Below, in pieces: positions 1-7,510 of a DNA stretch of 12,929 nucleotides; position 1 is the stretch's first letter, and each line of letters starts with the position of its first letter. Position numbers and translations under genes: made by a program. Where the stretch lies: assembly GCA_012842035.1 (NCBI GenBank), contig DUTO01000250.1, forward strand, positions 1-12,929, written 5' to 3'. The notes beneath the pieces are model-generated. The model was not told where the DNA came from, did not search any database, and was given only the letters and a program-made list of their open reading frames with translations. The DNA is from Clostridia bacterium. Lineage in GTDB: Bacteria > Bacillota > Peptococcia > DRI-13 > DTU073.

Positions 1-41
1 AATTATGAACACAATTTTTCTATGTATCTTTTCCTTATCTC

Positions 42-383
42 TTAACTTTTCAATAAATAAATCGCCGTAATAATCAAAACTGACGCTAATGCAGTTTTAG
101 GTACAGATATTTTATCACCGAGCAGATAAAGAGAAAAAAGGGTAATCATCAAATAATAAACTGCCGTTTGAATTGCAATCAAAAGAGGCAAGTTTCCATA
201 AAGGGCATGCCCCTTATTAATCCCTGTGCCAATACAAACATTAGCCGCAAACAAAACCGGTAATACAAGCAAATAATATTTCGCTATAGATAACAACTCA
301 ACTCCGGCAAACTTAACCTGTAGAGTAACTAAAAATGCCAATAAAATCGAACCTGTACTTAATAAAAAAATAAAACGGTACAT
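42..383 (-). CDS. Small four-helix membrane protein, EamA/DMT-like
   Basis: This 113-residue protein is almost entirely hydrophobic. About four membrane helices are visible, roughly residues 3-21, 35-53, 63-88 and 95-112, with short charged loops (INKGH near 54-58, GDKISVPK near 89-96). Size and layout resemble a half-length drug/metabolite-transporter (EamA or SMR-like) unit, which normally works as a dimer or with a partner. No substrate can be read from it. The start is the ATG at 383, with GGGAGG seven bases upstream; the longer frame begins with a GTG at 398 that overlaps this ribosome binding site. The gene lies 44 bases downstream of iorB on the same strand with no convincing terminator between, so it may be co-transcribed with iorAB. 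Membrane location is confident; the transporter family is an inference. Confidence 0.7.
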   Translation of the reverse strand: MYRFIFLLSTGSILLAFLVTLQVKFAGVELLSIAKYYLLVLPVLFAANVCIGTGINKGHALYGNLPLLIAIQTAVYYLMITLFSLYLLGDKISVPKTALASVLIITAIYLLKS

Positions 384-390
384 GCCTAAA

Positions 391-396
391 CCTCCC
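391..396 (-). promoter_or_regulatory. Ribosome binding site deciding the start of the small membrane protein
   Basis: The minus strand reads GGGAGG followed by seven bases and then ATG at 383. It sits inside the alternative frame opening at the GTG at 398, so it argues for the shorter 113-residue product. Confidence 0.7.
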
Positions 397-427
397 ACCT
401 GGGAACTTAAAAAAGCCCTGCAATAGT

Positions 428-997
428 TTATAAATTCAAGCCCACTTCTAATGCCTTAATATTCAGTTCATGCAGTTTAGGTGGCAAATGTTTCTTTAAT
501 ATATCCACCCAAGCTAACTCTTCTAACCCTAAAGATTTAATCACAGCACCAAGTAAAACAATATTCTGTGCCTTCGTATTACCTAATTCAGCCGCAATAT
601 GATTAGCCTTAAGCACCTTACACTGCTTAACTTTTTTCTGCAAATACTCCAACACATTAGTCGGATATTCTTCCTTTCCGGTTAAAACTGGTAAGGGATA
701 AATCTCGTGGTCATTAACCACTAAAACCCCTTCTTCTTTAAGATAAGGCAAACATCTTACTGCCTCTGCTTTTTCAAAAGCTACCATAACATCGGCTTCA
801 GCCAAACCAATAATCGGAGAAAATACTTTTTTCCCGAATTTTATCTGGGTCGTAACACTGCCCCCCCTTTGCGCCATACCATGAATTTCCGACATTTTCA
901 CATCATAGCCCTGTTCTACCAAACCTTCACTTAAAATCTTGGACGCCAGGATCGTACCCTGGCCACCCACTCCCACTAATAATAATGCTTTAGTCAT
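428..997 (-). CDS. iorB: Indolepyruvate:ferredoxin oxidoreductase, beta subunit
   Basis: This is the 189-residue gamma/beta-type subunit of the 2-oxoacid:ferredoxin oxidoreductase family. With IorA it oxidises aryl pyruvates such as indolepyruvate to aryl-acetyl-CoA, CO2 and reduced ferredoxin in anaerobes. The N-terminus carries the glycine-rich motif VGVGGQGT (residues 8-15), followed by the family stretch EIHGMAQRGGSV and a small alpha/beta domain. The length matches the family. The ATG at 997 is chosen because MTKALLLVGVGGQGT is the usual N-terminus. Its coding region overlaps the end of iorA by eight bases, the stop of iorA lying just inside, which points to translational coupling. A longer frame from 1060 would lie wholly inside iorA and is unlikely. 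The ribosome binding site (GGTGA) is weak, consistent with coupling. Confidence 0.93.
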   Translation of the reverse strand: MTKALLLVGVGGQGTILASKILSEGLVEQGYDVKMSEIHGMAQRGGSVTTQIKFGKKVFSPIIGLAEADVMVAFEKAEAVRCLPYLKEEGVLVVNDHEIYPLPVLTGKEEYPTNVLEYLQKKVKQCKVLKANHIAAELGNTKAQNIVLLGAVIKSLGLEELAWVDILKKHLPPKLHELNIKALEVGLNL

Positions 998-2765
998 TTT
1001 CTTCACCAACCTTTTTAATTGCCTTAAATTTACAAACCTGCTGACAAAGACCACAGCCATTGCACATCTCCGGGTCGATGAAAACCCGCTCTCCTTTCAA
1101 AGCAAGAGCAGGACAACCAATACGTAAACAAGCTTTACACTTTTTACACTTTTCTTCATCAATGGAACAAGAAAAACCACTTCTGGCCCGCCGTACCTCT
1201 CTAATTAAAGCACAAGGACGTTTCGTAATAATCACAAAAGGCTCCTCGGCAAGATAAGCTTCCTGAACTGCTACTTCTGTTTCCGCTAAATGATAAGGGT
1301 CAACTACCCTGATATTTTCCTCTTTTACTCCTACAGCCCGCACAATTCTCTCAATATCTATAATGGGAGCATCTTCCCCCTGTAGAGTTTTTCCTGTGCC
1401 CGGATTTTCCTGATGTCCGGTCATCGCTGTAATACGATTATCCATAATAATAATTTTAAGCTTACTCTGATTATAAACAGCATTAATCAACCCAGTAATC
1501 CCGGAATGAAAGAACGTGGAATCACCAATACAACTAAAAACCTTTTTCTCCACAGCACCTTGTTCAAATGCTTTTTCAAAACCCATCCCGGCCGAAATAC
1601 TAGCCCCCATGCAAATGACCGTATCCGTAACCGACAAAGGAGGCATTAAACCTAAAGTATAACAACCAATATCACCGGAAACTACAATATCCTTTAATTT
1701 ACTTAAAGCATAAAAAAGACCACGATGAGGGCAACCGGCACAAAGCACAGGCGGTCTGGATGGTATTTTTAAGTCGGTAATAATATCGCTTTTTTCCTTT
1801 GCTTCTTCCGGAAAGAAAGCTTGTCGAATTATTCCCGGGTTCAATTCACCACAGATAGGAATTAATTCTTTACCTTGACACTCTATGCCTAAAGATTTTA
1901 CGTATGTTTCTAAATAAGGATCATTTTCTTCTATTACAAATACTTGCTCTACAGCTTGCGCAAACTCCTTAATCACCTTTTCCGGCAAAGGATAAGTTAA
2001 ACCTAATTTTAAATAAGAAGCCTTAGCACCAAAAACCTCCCGGGCATACTGATAAGAAATACCACTGGTGATAATACCTCTTTTTTTCTCGCCCCACTCG
2101 ATTTTGTTTAAAGGGGAATGATCACTATATTCCCGTAAACGATTTAGTTTTTCCTCTACCAGCACATGTCTTACTTTAGCATGAGCAGGAGTCATCGCAT
2201 ATTTCCGGACATCTTTACAATATTCTTTAACCCCTACTTCTTCTCTTTCCCCAAGCTCGACCAGACTTTTACTGTGACAAATTCTTGTCGTTACCCGTAA
2301 TAAAACCGGAGTATCAAACTCCTCACTTAAAGCAAAAGCCATTTTCGTATAGTCCTTACATTCCTGACTATCTGCAGGCTCCAACAACAAAACCTTGGCA
2401 TGGGGAGCATAATACCTGTTATCCTGTTCATTTTGGGAACTATGCATTCCCGGGTCATCAGCCGTAACAATAACCAAGCCCCCATTGACCCCTTCATAAG
2501 CCATCGTAAACAAAGGGTCAGCGGCGACATTCAACCCTACATGTTTCATTGCCGTCAGAGCCCTTGCCCCGGCTATAGAAGCACCACTAGCTACCTCTAC
2601 CGCCACCTTTTCATTAGGTGACCATTCCGCATAAATCTCTTTATAAGTAGCGATATTCTCCAAAATCTCCGTACTGGGCGTACCGGGATAAGCCGCTGCT
2701 ACCGTACATCCGGCCTCATAAGCTCCTCTAGCGATAGCTTCATTACCTGTTAAAAGTAGCTTCAT
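990..2765 (-). CDS. iorA: Indolepyruvate:ferredoxin oxidoreductase, alpha subunit
   Basis: This 591-residue catalytic subunit is of typical family length. The N-terminal pyrimidine-binding domain shows GNEAIARGAYEAG and AAYPGTPSTEI (about 7-34). The thiamine-diphosphate domain shows LCAGCPHRGLF (341-351), SGDIGCYTLG (363-372) and CIGDSTFFHSG (412-422) with the following MDN (441-443). The C-terminus is a two-cluster ferredoxin domain: Cys540, 543, 546 and 551 in the atypical spacing x2, x2, x4, and Cys568, 571, 574 and 578 in the classical x2, x2, x3 spacing. It acts in the cytoplasm with IorB, passing electrons to ferredoxin during aromatic amino acid fermentation, or in reverse for biosynthesis. 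The ATG at 2765 follows a strong GAGGAGGAG. It is the first gene of the iorA-iorB(-membrane protein) unit and lies just after the terminator of the citrate operon, so it should have its own promoter. Confidence 0.95.
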   Translation of the reverse strand: MKLLLTGNEAIARGAYEAGCTVAAAYPGTPSTEILENIATYKEIYAEWSPNEKVAVEVASGASIAGARALTAMKHVGLNVAADPLFTMAYEGVNGGLVIVTADDPGMHSSQNEQDNRYYAPHAKVLLLEPADSQECKDYTKMAFALSEEFDTPVLLRVTTRICHSKSLVELGEREEVGVKEYCKDVRKYAMTPAHAKVRHVLVEEKLNRLREYSDHSPLNKIEWGEKKRGIITSGISYQYAREVFGAKASYLKLGLTYPLPEKVIKEFAQAVEQVFVIEENDPYLETYVKSLGIECQGKELIPICGELNPGIIRQAFFPEEAKEKSDIITDLKIPSRPPVLCAGCPHRGLFYALSKLKDIVVSGDIGCYTLGLMPPLSVTDTVICMGASISAGMGFEKAFEQGAVEKKVFSCIGDSTFFHSGITGLINAVYNQSKLKIIIMDNRITAMTGHQENPGTGKTLQGEDAPIIDIERIVRAVGVKEENIRVVDPYHLAETEVAVQEAYLAEEPFVIITKRPCALIREVRRARSGFSCSIDEEKCKKCKACLRIGCPALALKGERVFIDPEMCNGCGLCQQVCKFKAIKKVGEEND

Positions 2766-2797
2766 TTAAATCTCCTCCTCATCAAAGACACAATCTT

Positions 2798-2827
2798 ATT
2801 GTACCATTAATTCCCCCTCGCTTCGAA
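2798..2827 (-). promoter_or_regulatory. Possible iorA promoter
   Basis: On the minus strand a TACAAT box (2798-2803) lies 18 bases from TTCGAA (2822-2827), about 33 bases before the iorA start. The -10 is good and the -35 is poor. The TTCGAA lies in the self-complementary CTTCGAAG. A promoter is needed here because a terminator closes the upstream operon. Confidence 0.4.
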
Positions 2828-2848
2828 GTAATAATTTAACAAACAGCT

Positions 2849-2885
2849 AAAAAAGAAGCAACCTCCGGATTTTTCCGAAGGTTGC
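2849..2885 (-). terminator. Rho-independent terminator of the citrate/2-oxoglutarate operon
   Basis: The arms 2858-2868 and 2875-2885 pair over 11 positions with one mismatch (GCAACCTCCGG with CCGAAGGTTGC) around a six-base loop. On the minus strand the hairpin is followed by TTCTTTTTTAG. It starts 35 bases after the stop codon of the isocitrate dehydrogenase gene. Confidence 0.88.
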
Positions 2886-2919
2886 ATAATAACTGCCTCA
2901 TTTTTCTTTTAAAAAGCAT

Positions 2920-4137
2920 CTAGTCAGCTAAAGACCTGTCCAGACGAGCCCTTACTTCTTCCAAAAATTCAATCGTATTTACTGCTCCTTGTACGGGAGG
3001 CTCCGTTATCTCCGCCAAATCCTTGGTCAGATACCCGTCCTCCACCGTTTGCCGGGCCGCCTTTTCCAAACAAGCGGCAAAATCAACTAACTCAAGCAAA
3101 CCATCCAGTTCACCACGTTTACGCAAAGCTCCACTCCAGGCAAAAATGGTAGCCATCGCATTTGTGGAAGTTTCTTCACCTTTTAAATGCCGGTAATAAT
3201 GGCGCTGCACCGTGCCATGAGCTGCTTCATATAAATATTCTCCTTGGGGAGAAACCAAAACCGAAGTCATCATCGCTAAACTGCCAAAAGCAGAAGCTAC
3301 TAAATCCGAAATAACATCACCATCATAGTTTTTACAGGCTAAGACCATTCCCCCTGTAGAACGCATTAGCCGGGCTACGGCATCATCAATCAGAGTATAA
3401 AAATACTCAATCCCTTGCACAGCAAATTTTTCTGCATACTCAGCGGCGAATATTTCGGCAAAAATATCTTTAAATCTATGGTCATATTTTTTAGAAATAG
3501 TATCTTTTGCCGCAAACCACAAGTTCTGTTTCTGTTCTAAAGCATAATTAAAACAAGTTCGCACAAAATCGGCAATAGATTGATCTAAATTGTGCATCCC
3601 CAAAAGAACACCTGGTCCGGCAAAGTTATGAATGACTTCTTTTTGGATATCACCATTTTCTGCTGTAAAAATGAGTTCCGCTTTCCCCGCACCTGCAATC
3701 CGCATTTCTACATCTTTATAAAGGTCACCATACGCATGACGAGCAATCGTAATCGGTTTTATCCAAGTTTTAACTAAAGGCTTAATGTTCCGCACTAAAA
3801 TGGGTTTACGAAATACCGTACCATCAAGAATAGCTCTAATCGTGCCATTAGGGCTTTTGTACATTTCCCGTAAATTATATTCCTCCACACGGGCCGCATT
3901 GGGCGTAATGGTCGCACATTTCACCCCGACCTGATGTTTTTTGATCGCAGCGGCAGCGTCATACGTTACTTGATCCGCTGTTTTCTCTCTATTTTTTAAG
4001 CCTAAGTCATAATACTCCGTCTTTAAATCAAGATAAGACTCTAAAAGCATCTCTTTAATCATCTGCCAGAGTACACGCGTCATTTCATCCCCATCTAATT
4101 CGACAAGGGGATTTTTCATTTTAATCCGCACAGCCAT
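2920..4137 (-). CDS. icd: NADP-dependent isocitrate dehydrogenase, type II (eukaryote-like)
   Basis: The 405-residue enzyme oxidatively decarboxylates isocitrate to 2-oxoglutarate with NADP. It belongs to the homodimeric type II subfamily shared with eukaryotic IDH, not the E. coli-type Icd. Visible signatures are the substrate loop CATITPNAARVEEY (74-87), KSPNGTIR (94-101), TVFRKPI (107-113), and IARHAYGD, in which Arg133 matches the human Arg132 position. NYDGDVISD (270-278) supplies metal-binding aspartates, and AAHGTVQRHYYRH ends in the Arg312-His313 pair used for NADP recognition. The GEETSTN motif follows. The ATG at 4137 has GAGGAG upstream. It is the last gene of the operon, 38 bases after aconitase, and is closed by a terminator. 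Its likely job is to supply 2-oxoglutarate for glutamate. Residue roles are by comparison with the known family. Confidence 0.95.
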   Translation of the reverse strand: MAVRIKMKNPLVELDGDEMTRVLWQMIKEMLLESYLDLKTEYYDLGLKNREKTADQVTYDAAAAIKKHQVGVKCATITPNAARVEEYNLREMYKSPNGTIRAILDGTVFRKPILVRNIKPLVKTWIKPITIARHAYGDLYKDVEMRIAGAGKAELIFTAENGDIQKEVIHNFAGPGVLLGMHNLDQSIADFVRTCFNYALEQKQNLWFAAKDTISKKYDHRFKDIFAEIFAAEYAEKFAVQGIEYFYTLIDDAVARLMRSTGGMVLACKNYDGDVISDLVASAFGSLAMMTSVLVSPQGEYLYEAAHGTVQRHYYRHLKGEETSTNAMATIFAWSGALRKRGELDGLLELVDFAACLEKAARQTVEDGYLTKDLAEITEPPVQGAVNTIEFLEEVRARLDRSLAD

Positions 4138-4175
4138 TTAACTCTTCTCCTCACTTTAGCCTGTTTGTTTTCTAT

Positions 4176-6116
4176 TTAGCTCACACCCTGTGCTTCTGCC
4201 TTCTTCCTGGTATAAGGCAATAAGCCTCCGGCTAACAAAATTTCTTTCTGCCGTACCGAAACTGATAACTTAACCGAAAAAGAATAACCACCCGTTTTAT
4301 TCTGGACCATAATCGTCTCTCCGGCTAAAATCTGCTGCGGTAAGTTATCCAGCACCAACTGATCATCCTTATTTAAACAGAGATAATCTTCTTTCTCCAC
4401 AAAGGTTAAAGGCAAAATCCCTGAATTAAGCAAATTAGCCTTATGAATCCGAGCAAAAGACAAAGCCAACACCCCTTTAATGCCTAAATATAAAGGCACT
4501 AGAGCCGCATGTTCCCTACTCGAACCTTGGCCATAATTTTCACCGGCCACCAAGAATCCTCCCCCTTTTGCTTGCGCCCGAGCAGGGAATTCCTCATCAA
4601 CCGGAGTAAGACAATGTTCAGCCAGAGCCGGGATATTAGAACGCAAGGGTAAAAGATCAGCCGGTGAAGGCATAATATGGTCAGTTGTAATATTATCTTC
4701 CATGACCAAAAGCACAGTTCCTTCTAAAGAAGCAGGGAGTTCCTGATTCACCGGAAAAGCTTTAATATTAGGTCCCTTAATCAGTTCAACCTTAGTTCCA
4801 TCAGCTAAAGGAGGCACAATTAAATTATCATTAACCGGAAATTTTTCCGGAAAAGATACGGTTACCGGCTCTAAAAGACGTGGATCCGTTATTTCTCCAT
4901 ATAAAGCCGAAACAGCCGCTACTTCAGGGCTGCACAAATAAACATGAGCACTGGAGGTACCACTGCGTCCATAAAAATTTCGATTAAAAGTACGTAAAGA
5001 TACCGCTCCTGTCGCCGGAGCTTGCCCCATCCCGATACAAGGGCCGCAAGCACACTCTAAAATTCTGGCCCCGGCATTAATTAAATCAGCTAATGCCCCT
5101 TGTGTAGCCAACATACTTAAAACTTGTCTGGAACCGGGGGAAATAACCAAACTTACATGGGGGGGAATTGTTTTCCCACACAAAATCTTCGCTACCTTTA
5201 GCAAGTCCACATAGGATGAATTAGTGCAACTGCCGATACATACTTGGTTCACCTTAGTAGAAGCAAGGTCACGAACCTTTACTACCTTATCCGGACTATG
5301 GGGACAAGCCACTAAAGGCTCCAAGCCGGAAAGGTCAATTTCGATGACCTCATCATAATTTGCTCCTTCATCGGCAATTAATTCCTGCCAGTCTGCTTCT
5401 CGTCCCTGTGCTTTTAAAAACTGCAAAGTTACCTCATCACTGGGGAAAATCGAAGTTGTTGCCCCCAGTTCTGCCCCCATATTAGCAATCGTTGCCCTTT
5501 CCGGCACGGTAAGCTGTTCTAAACCCTCCCCGGAATATTCAAAGATTTTCCCTACTCCCCCCTTAACCGAAAGTCTGTCTAAAAGAGTAAGAATAATATC
5601 TTTAGCACTAACCCAGGGAGGTAACTCCCCTTTTAAGTGCACCTTCACTATTTCGGGCATATTTAAATAATAAGCGCCACCGCCCATAGCCACAGCGACA
5701 TCCATGCCTCCGGCACCGATAGCCAACATCCCCATTCCTCCTGCCGTAGGGGTGTGACTATCCGAACCAAGCAAAGTCTGACCGGGCACTGTAAAACGTT
5801 CTAAATGAACCTGATGACAAATGCCATTTCCCGCTCGCGAAAAATAAACACCATATTTTGCTGCTGCTGATTGAATAAAGCGATGGTCATCGGCATTTCG
5901 ATAACCTGTCTGTAGCGTATTATGGTCAATATAGGCTACGGATCTTTTCGTTTTTACCCGGGGGAAACCGAGAGCTTCAAACTCCAAATAAACCATCGTC
6001 CCGGTCGTATCCTGTGTCAGCGTCTGGTCAATGTATAACGCTATTTCCTCACCCGGCACTAACTGCCCTGCTCCTAAATGCGCTTTGATAATTTTCCGGG
6101 TTACATTTTCAGCCAC
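4176..6116 (-). CDS. Aconitate hydratase (aconitase)
   Basis: This 646-residue [4Fe-4S] enzyme isomerises citrate to isocitrate. It is of the shorter monomeric bacterial type related to mitochondrial aconitase, not AcnA/IRP1 or AcnB. The cluster ligands are visible: Cys297 in CIGSCTNSS, and Cys357 and Cys360 in CACGPCIGMG. The N-terminal part carries GSDSHTPTAGGMGMLAIGAGG, and the C-terminal swivel domain carries GENYGQGSSREHAALVP with the catalytic-serine region. The start is taken as the GTG at 6116 (N-terminus MAENVTRKIIKAHL) because GAGGAGGAG ends seven bases upstream. The longer frame starts with a TTG at 6137 and would translate the ribosome binding site itself as KRRR. It is the middle gene of the operon, 57 bases after the citrate-synthase-like gene. 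A homoaconitase role is possible in principle, but the adjacent isocitrate dehydrogenase favours citrate. Confidence 0.93.
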   Translation of the reverse strand: MAENVTRKIIKAHLGAGQLVPGEEIALYIDQTLTQDTTGTMVYLEFEALGFPRVKTKRSVAYIDHNTLQTGYRNADDHRFIQSAAAKYGVYFSRAGNGICHQVHLERFTVPGQTLLGSDSHTPTAGGMGMLAIGAGGMDVAVAMGGGAYYLNMPEIVKVHLKGELPPWVSAKDIILTLLDRLSVKGGVGKIFEYSGEGLEQLTVPERATIANMGAELGATTSIFPSDEVTLQFLKAQGREADWQELIADEGANYDEVIEIDLSGLEPLVACPHSPDKVVKVRDLASTKVNQVCIGSCTNSSYVDLLKVAKILCGKTIPPHVSLVISPGSRQVLSMLATQGALADLINAGARILECACGPCIGMGQAPATGAVSLRTFNRNFYGRSGTSSAHVYLCSPEVAAVSALYGEITDPRLLEPVTVSFPEKFPVNDNLIVPPLADGTKVELIKGPNIKAFPVNQELPASLEGTVLLVMEDNITTDHIMPSPADLLPLRSNIPALAEHCLTPVDEEFPARAQAKGGGFLVAGENYGQGSSREHAALVPLYLGIKGVLALSFARIHKANLLNSGILPLTFVEKEDYLCLNKDDQLVLDNLPQQILAGETIMVQNKTGGYSFSVKLSVSVRQKEILLAGGLLPYTRKKAEAQGVS

Positions 6117-6123
6117 AAATACT

Positions 6124-6132
6124 CTCCTCCTC
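6124..6132 (-). promoter_or_regulatory. Ribosome binding site deciding the aconitase start
   Basis: The minus strand reads GAGGAGGAG, then seven bases, then the GTG at 6116. The in-frame TTG at 6137 lies upstream of it, so initiation at the GTG is favoured. Confidence 0.75.
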
Positions 6133-6173
6133 TTCAACTTTGCTAATAAACGCCTTTCTACCTTTTTCCTTAC

Positions 6174-7334
6174 TTAGCTGTTACTTGAAGAAGTTTCTGC
6201 ACACAACTCTTGATAAAGCTGCGCTAATTCTTTAGCAAATAAAGGCCTCTTTAATTCCACCGCTGATTTTCTCACTTTTTCTAAAAGCAATTTGCTCATT
6301 TCCTTAGACAGTTCTATATTAAACTCTTGAAACTTCTTCTGCAAAGTTGCTGTCCCGGAATGTTTTCCCACAATAATTTGCCTCACTAAACCAATCTCTT
6401 CCGGGTCAAAAGCTTCATAAGTGAGCGGATTTTTGTAAGCCCCATCAGCATGAATTCCCGACTCATGCGTAAACATGTTTTCCCCCACAATTGGTTTGGA
6501 AAGAGGCAAAGGTCTACCCGAAGCATCAGCGACATAATGGGAAAGCTCTAAGAAGCCTTTAGTATTCAAAGGCATGCCACACTTCATAAGATGCTTCAAA
6601 GTCATTGCCACTTCTTCCAAAGCAGCATTTCCGGCTCTTTCCCCTAAACCATTAACTGTAACTCCGGCATAATTAGCCCCGGCCTTGATACCGGCAATAG
6701 TATTGGCTGTAGCTAAACCAAAGTCATTATGCATATGCATTTCTAAATCAATATTAACCTCATCAAGCAAACGCTTAATCTTTTCATAAACAGTAAAAGG
6801 GTCAAGTATTCCTACTGTATCACAATAACGCAACCGGTCTGCTCCCGCTTCTTTAGCTGTTCTGGCAAATTGTACCAAAAACTCCTCATCAGCACGTGAG
6901 GCATCTTCCGCATTAGCCGAAACATAAAGATTATGCTTCTTCGCAAAATCAACGGCACGAGCAACCTTTTCTAACACCTGTTCCCGACTAGACCTTAATT
7001 TATATTCGATATGAATATCGGAAACAGAAATAGAGACAGCAACGGCATCAACACCACAATCAAGCGAATGTTTAATATCGTCAACAACAGCCCGATTCCA
7101 GGCCATAATACTGGAATTAAGCCCTAAATCGACAATCGCTTTTAAAGTTTCTTTTTCATCCCCACCCATGACCGGAATCCCGGCCTCAATTTGGTCTACC
7201 CCAAGTTCAGAAAGCATTTTCGCAATCGTTATTTTTTCTCGATTAGCAAAAACAACACCTGCCGTCTGTTCACCATCACGCAAAGTAGTATCTACAATAT
7301 AAATCTTTCTTCCTTTATATTCAGTAGCCACCAT
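6174..7334 (-). CDS. Homocitrate synthase (NifV)-like enzyme, probable Re-citrate synthase
   Basis: This 386-residue protein belongs to the DRE-TIM metallolyase family (homocitrate, isopropylmalate and Re-citrate synthases). It joins acetyl-CoA to a 2-oxoacid. The barrel shows VDTTLRDGEQ (14-23), the metal-binding HMHNDFGLATAN (200-211), NGLGERAGNA (228-237) and FTHESGIHADG (288-298), followed by a short C-terminal segment. It lacks the long regulatory domain of LeuA. By sequence style it would be called homocitrate synthase/NifV. However, it heads an operon with aconitase and isocitrate dehydrogenase, and no nif genes or lysine genes are in the window, so oxaloacetate is the more likely acceptor, giving citrate with Re stereochemistry as in Clostridium kluyveri. 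That assignment is an inference. The ATG at 7334 has AAGGAGG eight bases upstream. The last residues (AETSSSNS) are low-complexity. Confidence 0.85.
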   Translation of the reverse strand: MVATEYKGRKIYIVDTTLRDGEQTAGVVFANREKITIAKMLSELGVDQIEAGIPVMGGDEKETLKAIVDLGLNSSIMAWNRAVVDDIKHSLDCGVDAVAVSISVSDIHIEYKLRSSREQVLEKVARAVDFAKKHNLYVSANAEDASRADEEFLVQFARTAKEAGADRLRYCDTVGILDPFTVYEKIKRLLDEVNIDLEMHMHNDFGLATANTIAGIKAGANYAGVTVNGLGERAGNAALEEVAMTLKHLMKCGMPLNTKGFLELSHYVADASGRPLPLSKPIVGENMFTHESGIHADGAYKNPLTYEAFDPEEIGLVRQIIVGKHSGTATLQKKFQEFNIELSKEMSKLLLEKVRKSAVELKRPLFAKELAQLYQELCAETSSSNS

Positions 7335-7362
7335 AACTAAAACCTCCTTAAAACACTCATTT

Positions 7363-7378
7363 TCTAATTAGTATTAGA
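7363..7378. promoter_or_regulatory. Inverted repeat at the citrate operon promoter (possible operator)
   Basis: The arms TCTAAT and ATTAGA are separated by four bases. The repeat sits 29 bases upstream of the first gene and overlaps the transcription start expected from the neighbouring promoter-like boxes, where a repressor would act. No regulator is identified. Confidence 0.3.
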
Positions 7379-7382
7379 CAAT

Positions 7383-7411
7383 ATGTTATCTATTCTAAAA
7401 ATAAAAGGCAA
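7383..7411 (-). promoter_or_regulatory. Possible promoter of the citrate synthase-like/aconitase/icd operon
   Basis: On the minus strand TTGCCT (7406-7411) and TAACAT (7383-7388) are spaced by 17 bases. Each matches the sigma-A consensus at four of six positions. They lie between the glnA terminator and the first gene of the operon, where a promoter is required. Confidence 0.45.
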
Positions 7412-7453
7412 CACTTTTTGCTCATGTATTTTTTATACTTATAGCAATACTCG

Positions 7454-7492
7454 ACAAAAAAACACCCTTGCCTTTGCGCAAAGGTGTTTTTT
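7454..7492 (-). terminator. Terminator of glnA, bidirectional in form
   Basis: Arms 7462-7471 and 7478-7487 (ACACCCTTGC with GCAAAGGTGT) pair over ten positions, one through a G-U or A-C pair depending on the strand, around a six-base loop. A run of seven A lies on the left and six T on the right, so it can stop transcription in either direction. Only glnA, which ends 19 bases before the right side, needs it. Confidence 0.85.
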
Positions 7493-7510
7493 AAGCAATT
7501 CCGCTCTGAC

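Noticed and set aside
384..427. Terminator between iorB and the membrane protein gene
   Set aside because: GGGCTT can pair with AAG and CCC only with a bulge, and no T run follows on the minus strand.
998..1060. Extension of iorB upstream of the ATG at 997
   Set aside because: It would lie entirely inside the ferredoxin domain of iorA in another frame, and the family N-terminus begins at the internal ATG.
2285..2621. Several open frames inside iorA on both strands
   Set aside because: They are shadow frames within a gene whose motifs and length are complete.
6174..7334. Nitrogenase homocitrate synthase (nifV) as the functional call
   Set aside because: No nif genes are nearby, and the operon partners are aconitase and isocitrate dehydrogenase. 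The name is kept only as a family description.
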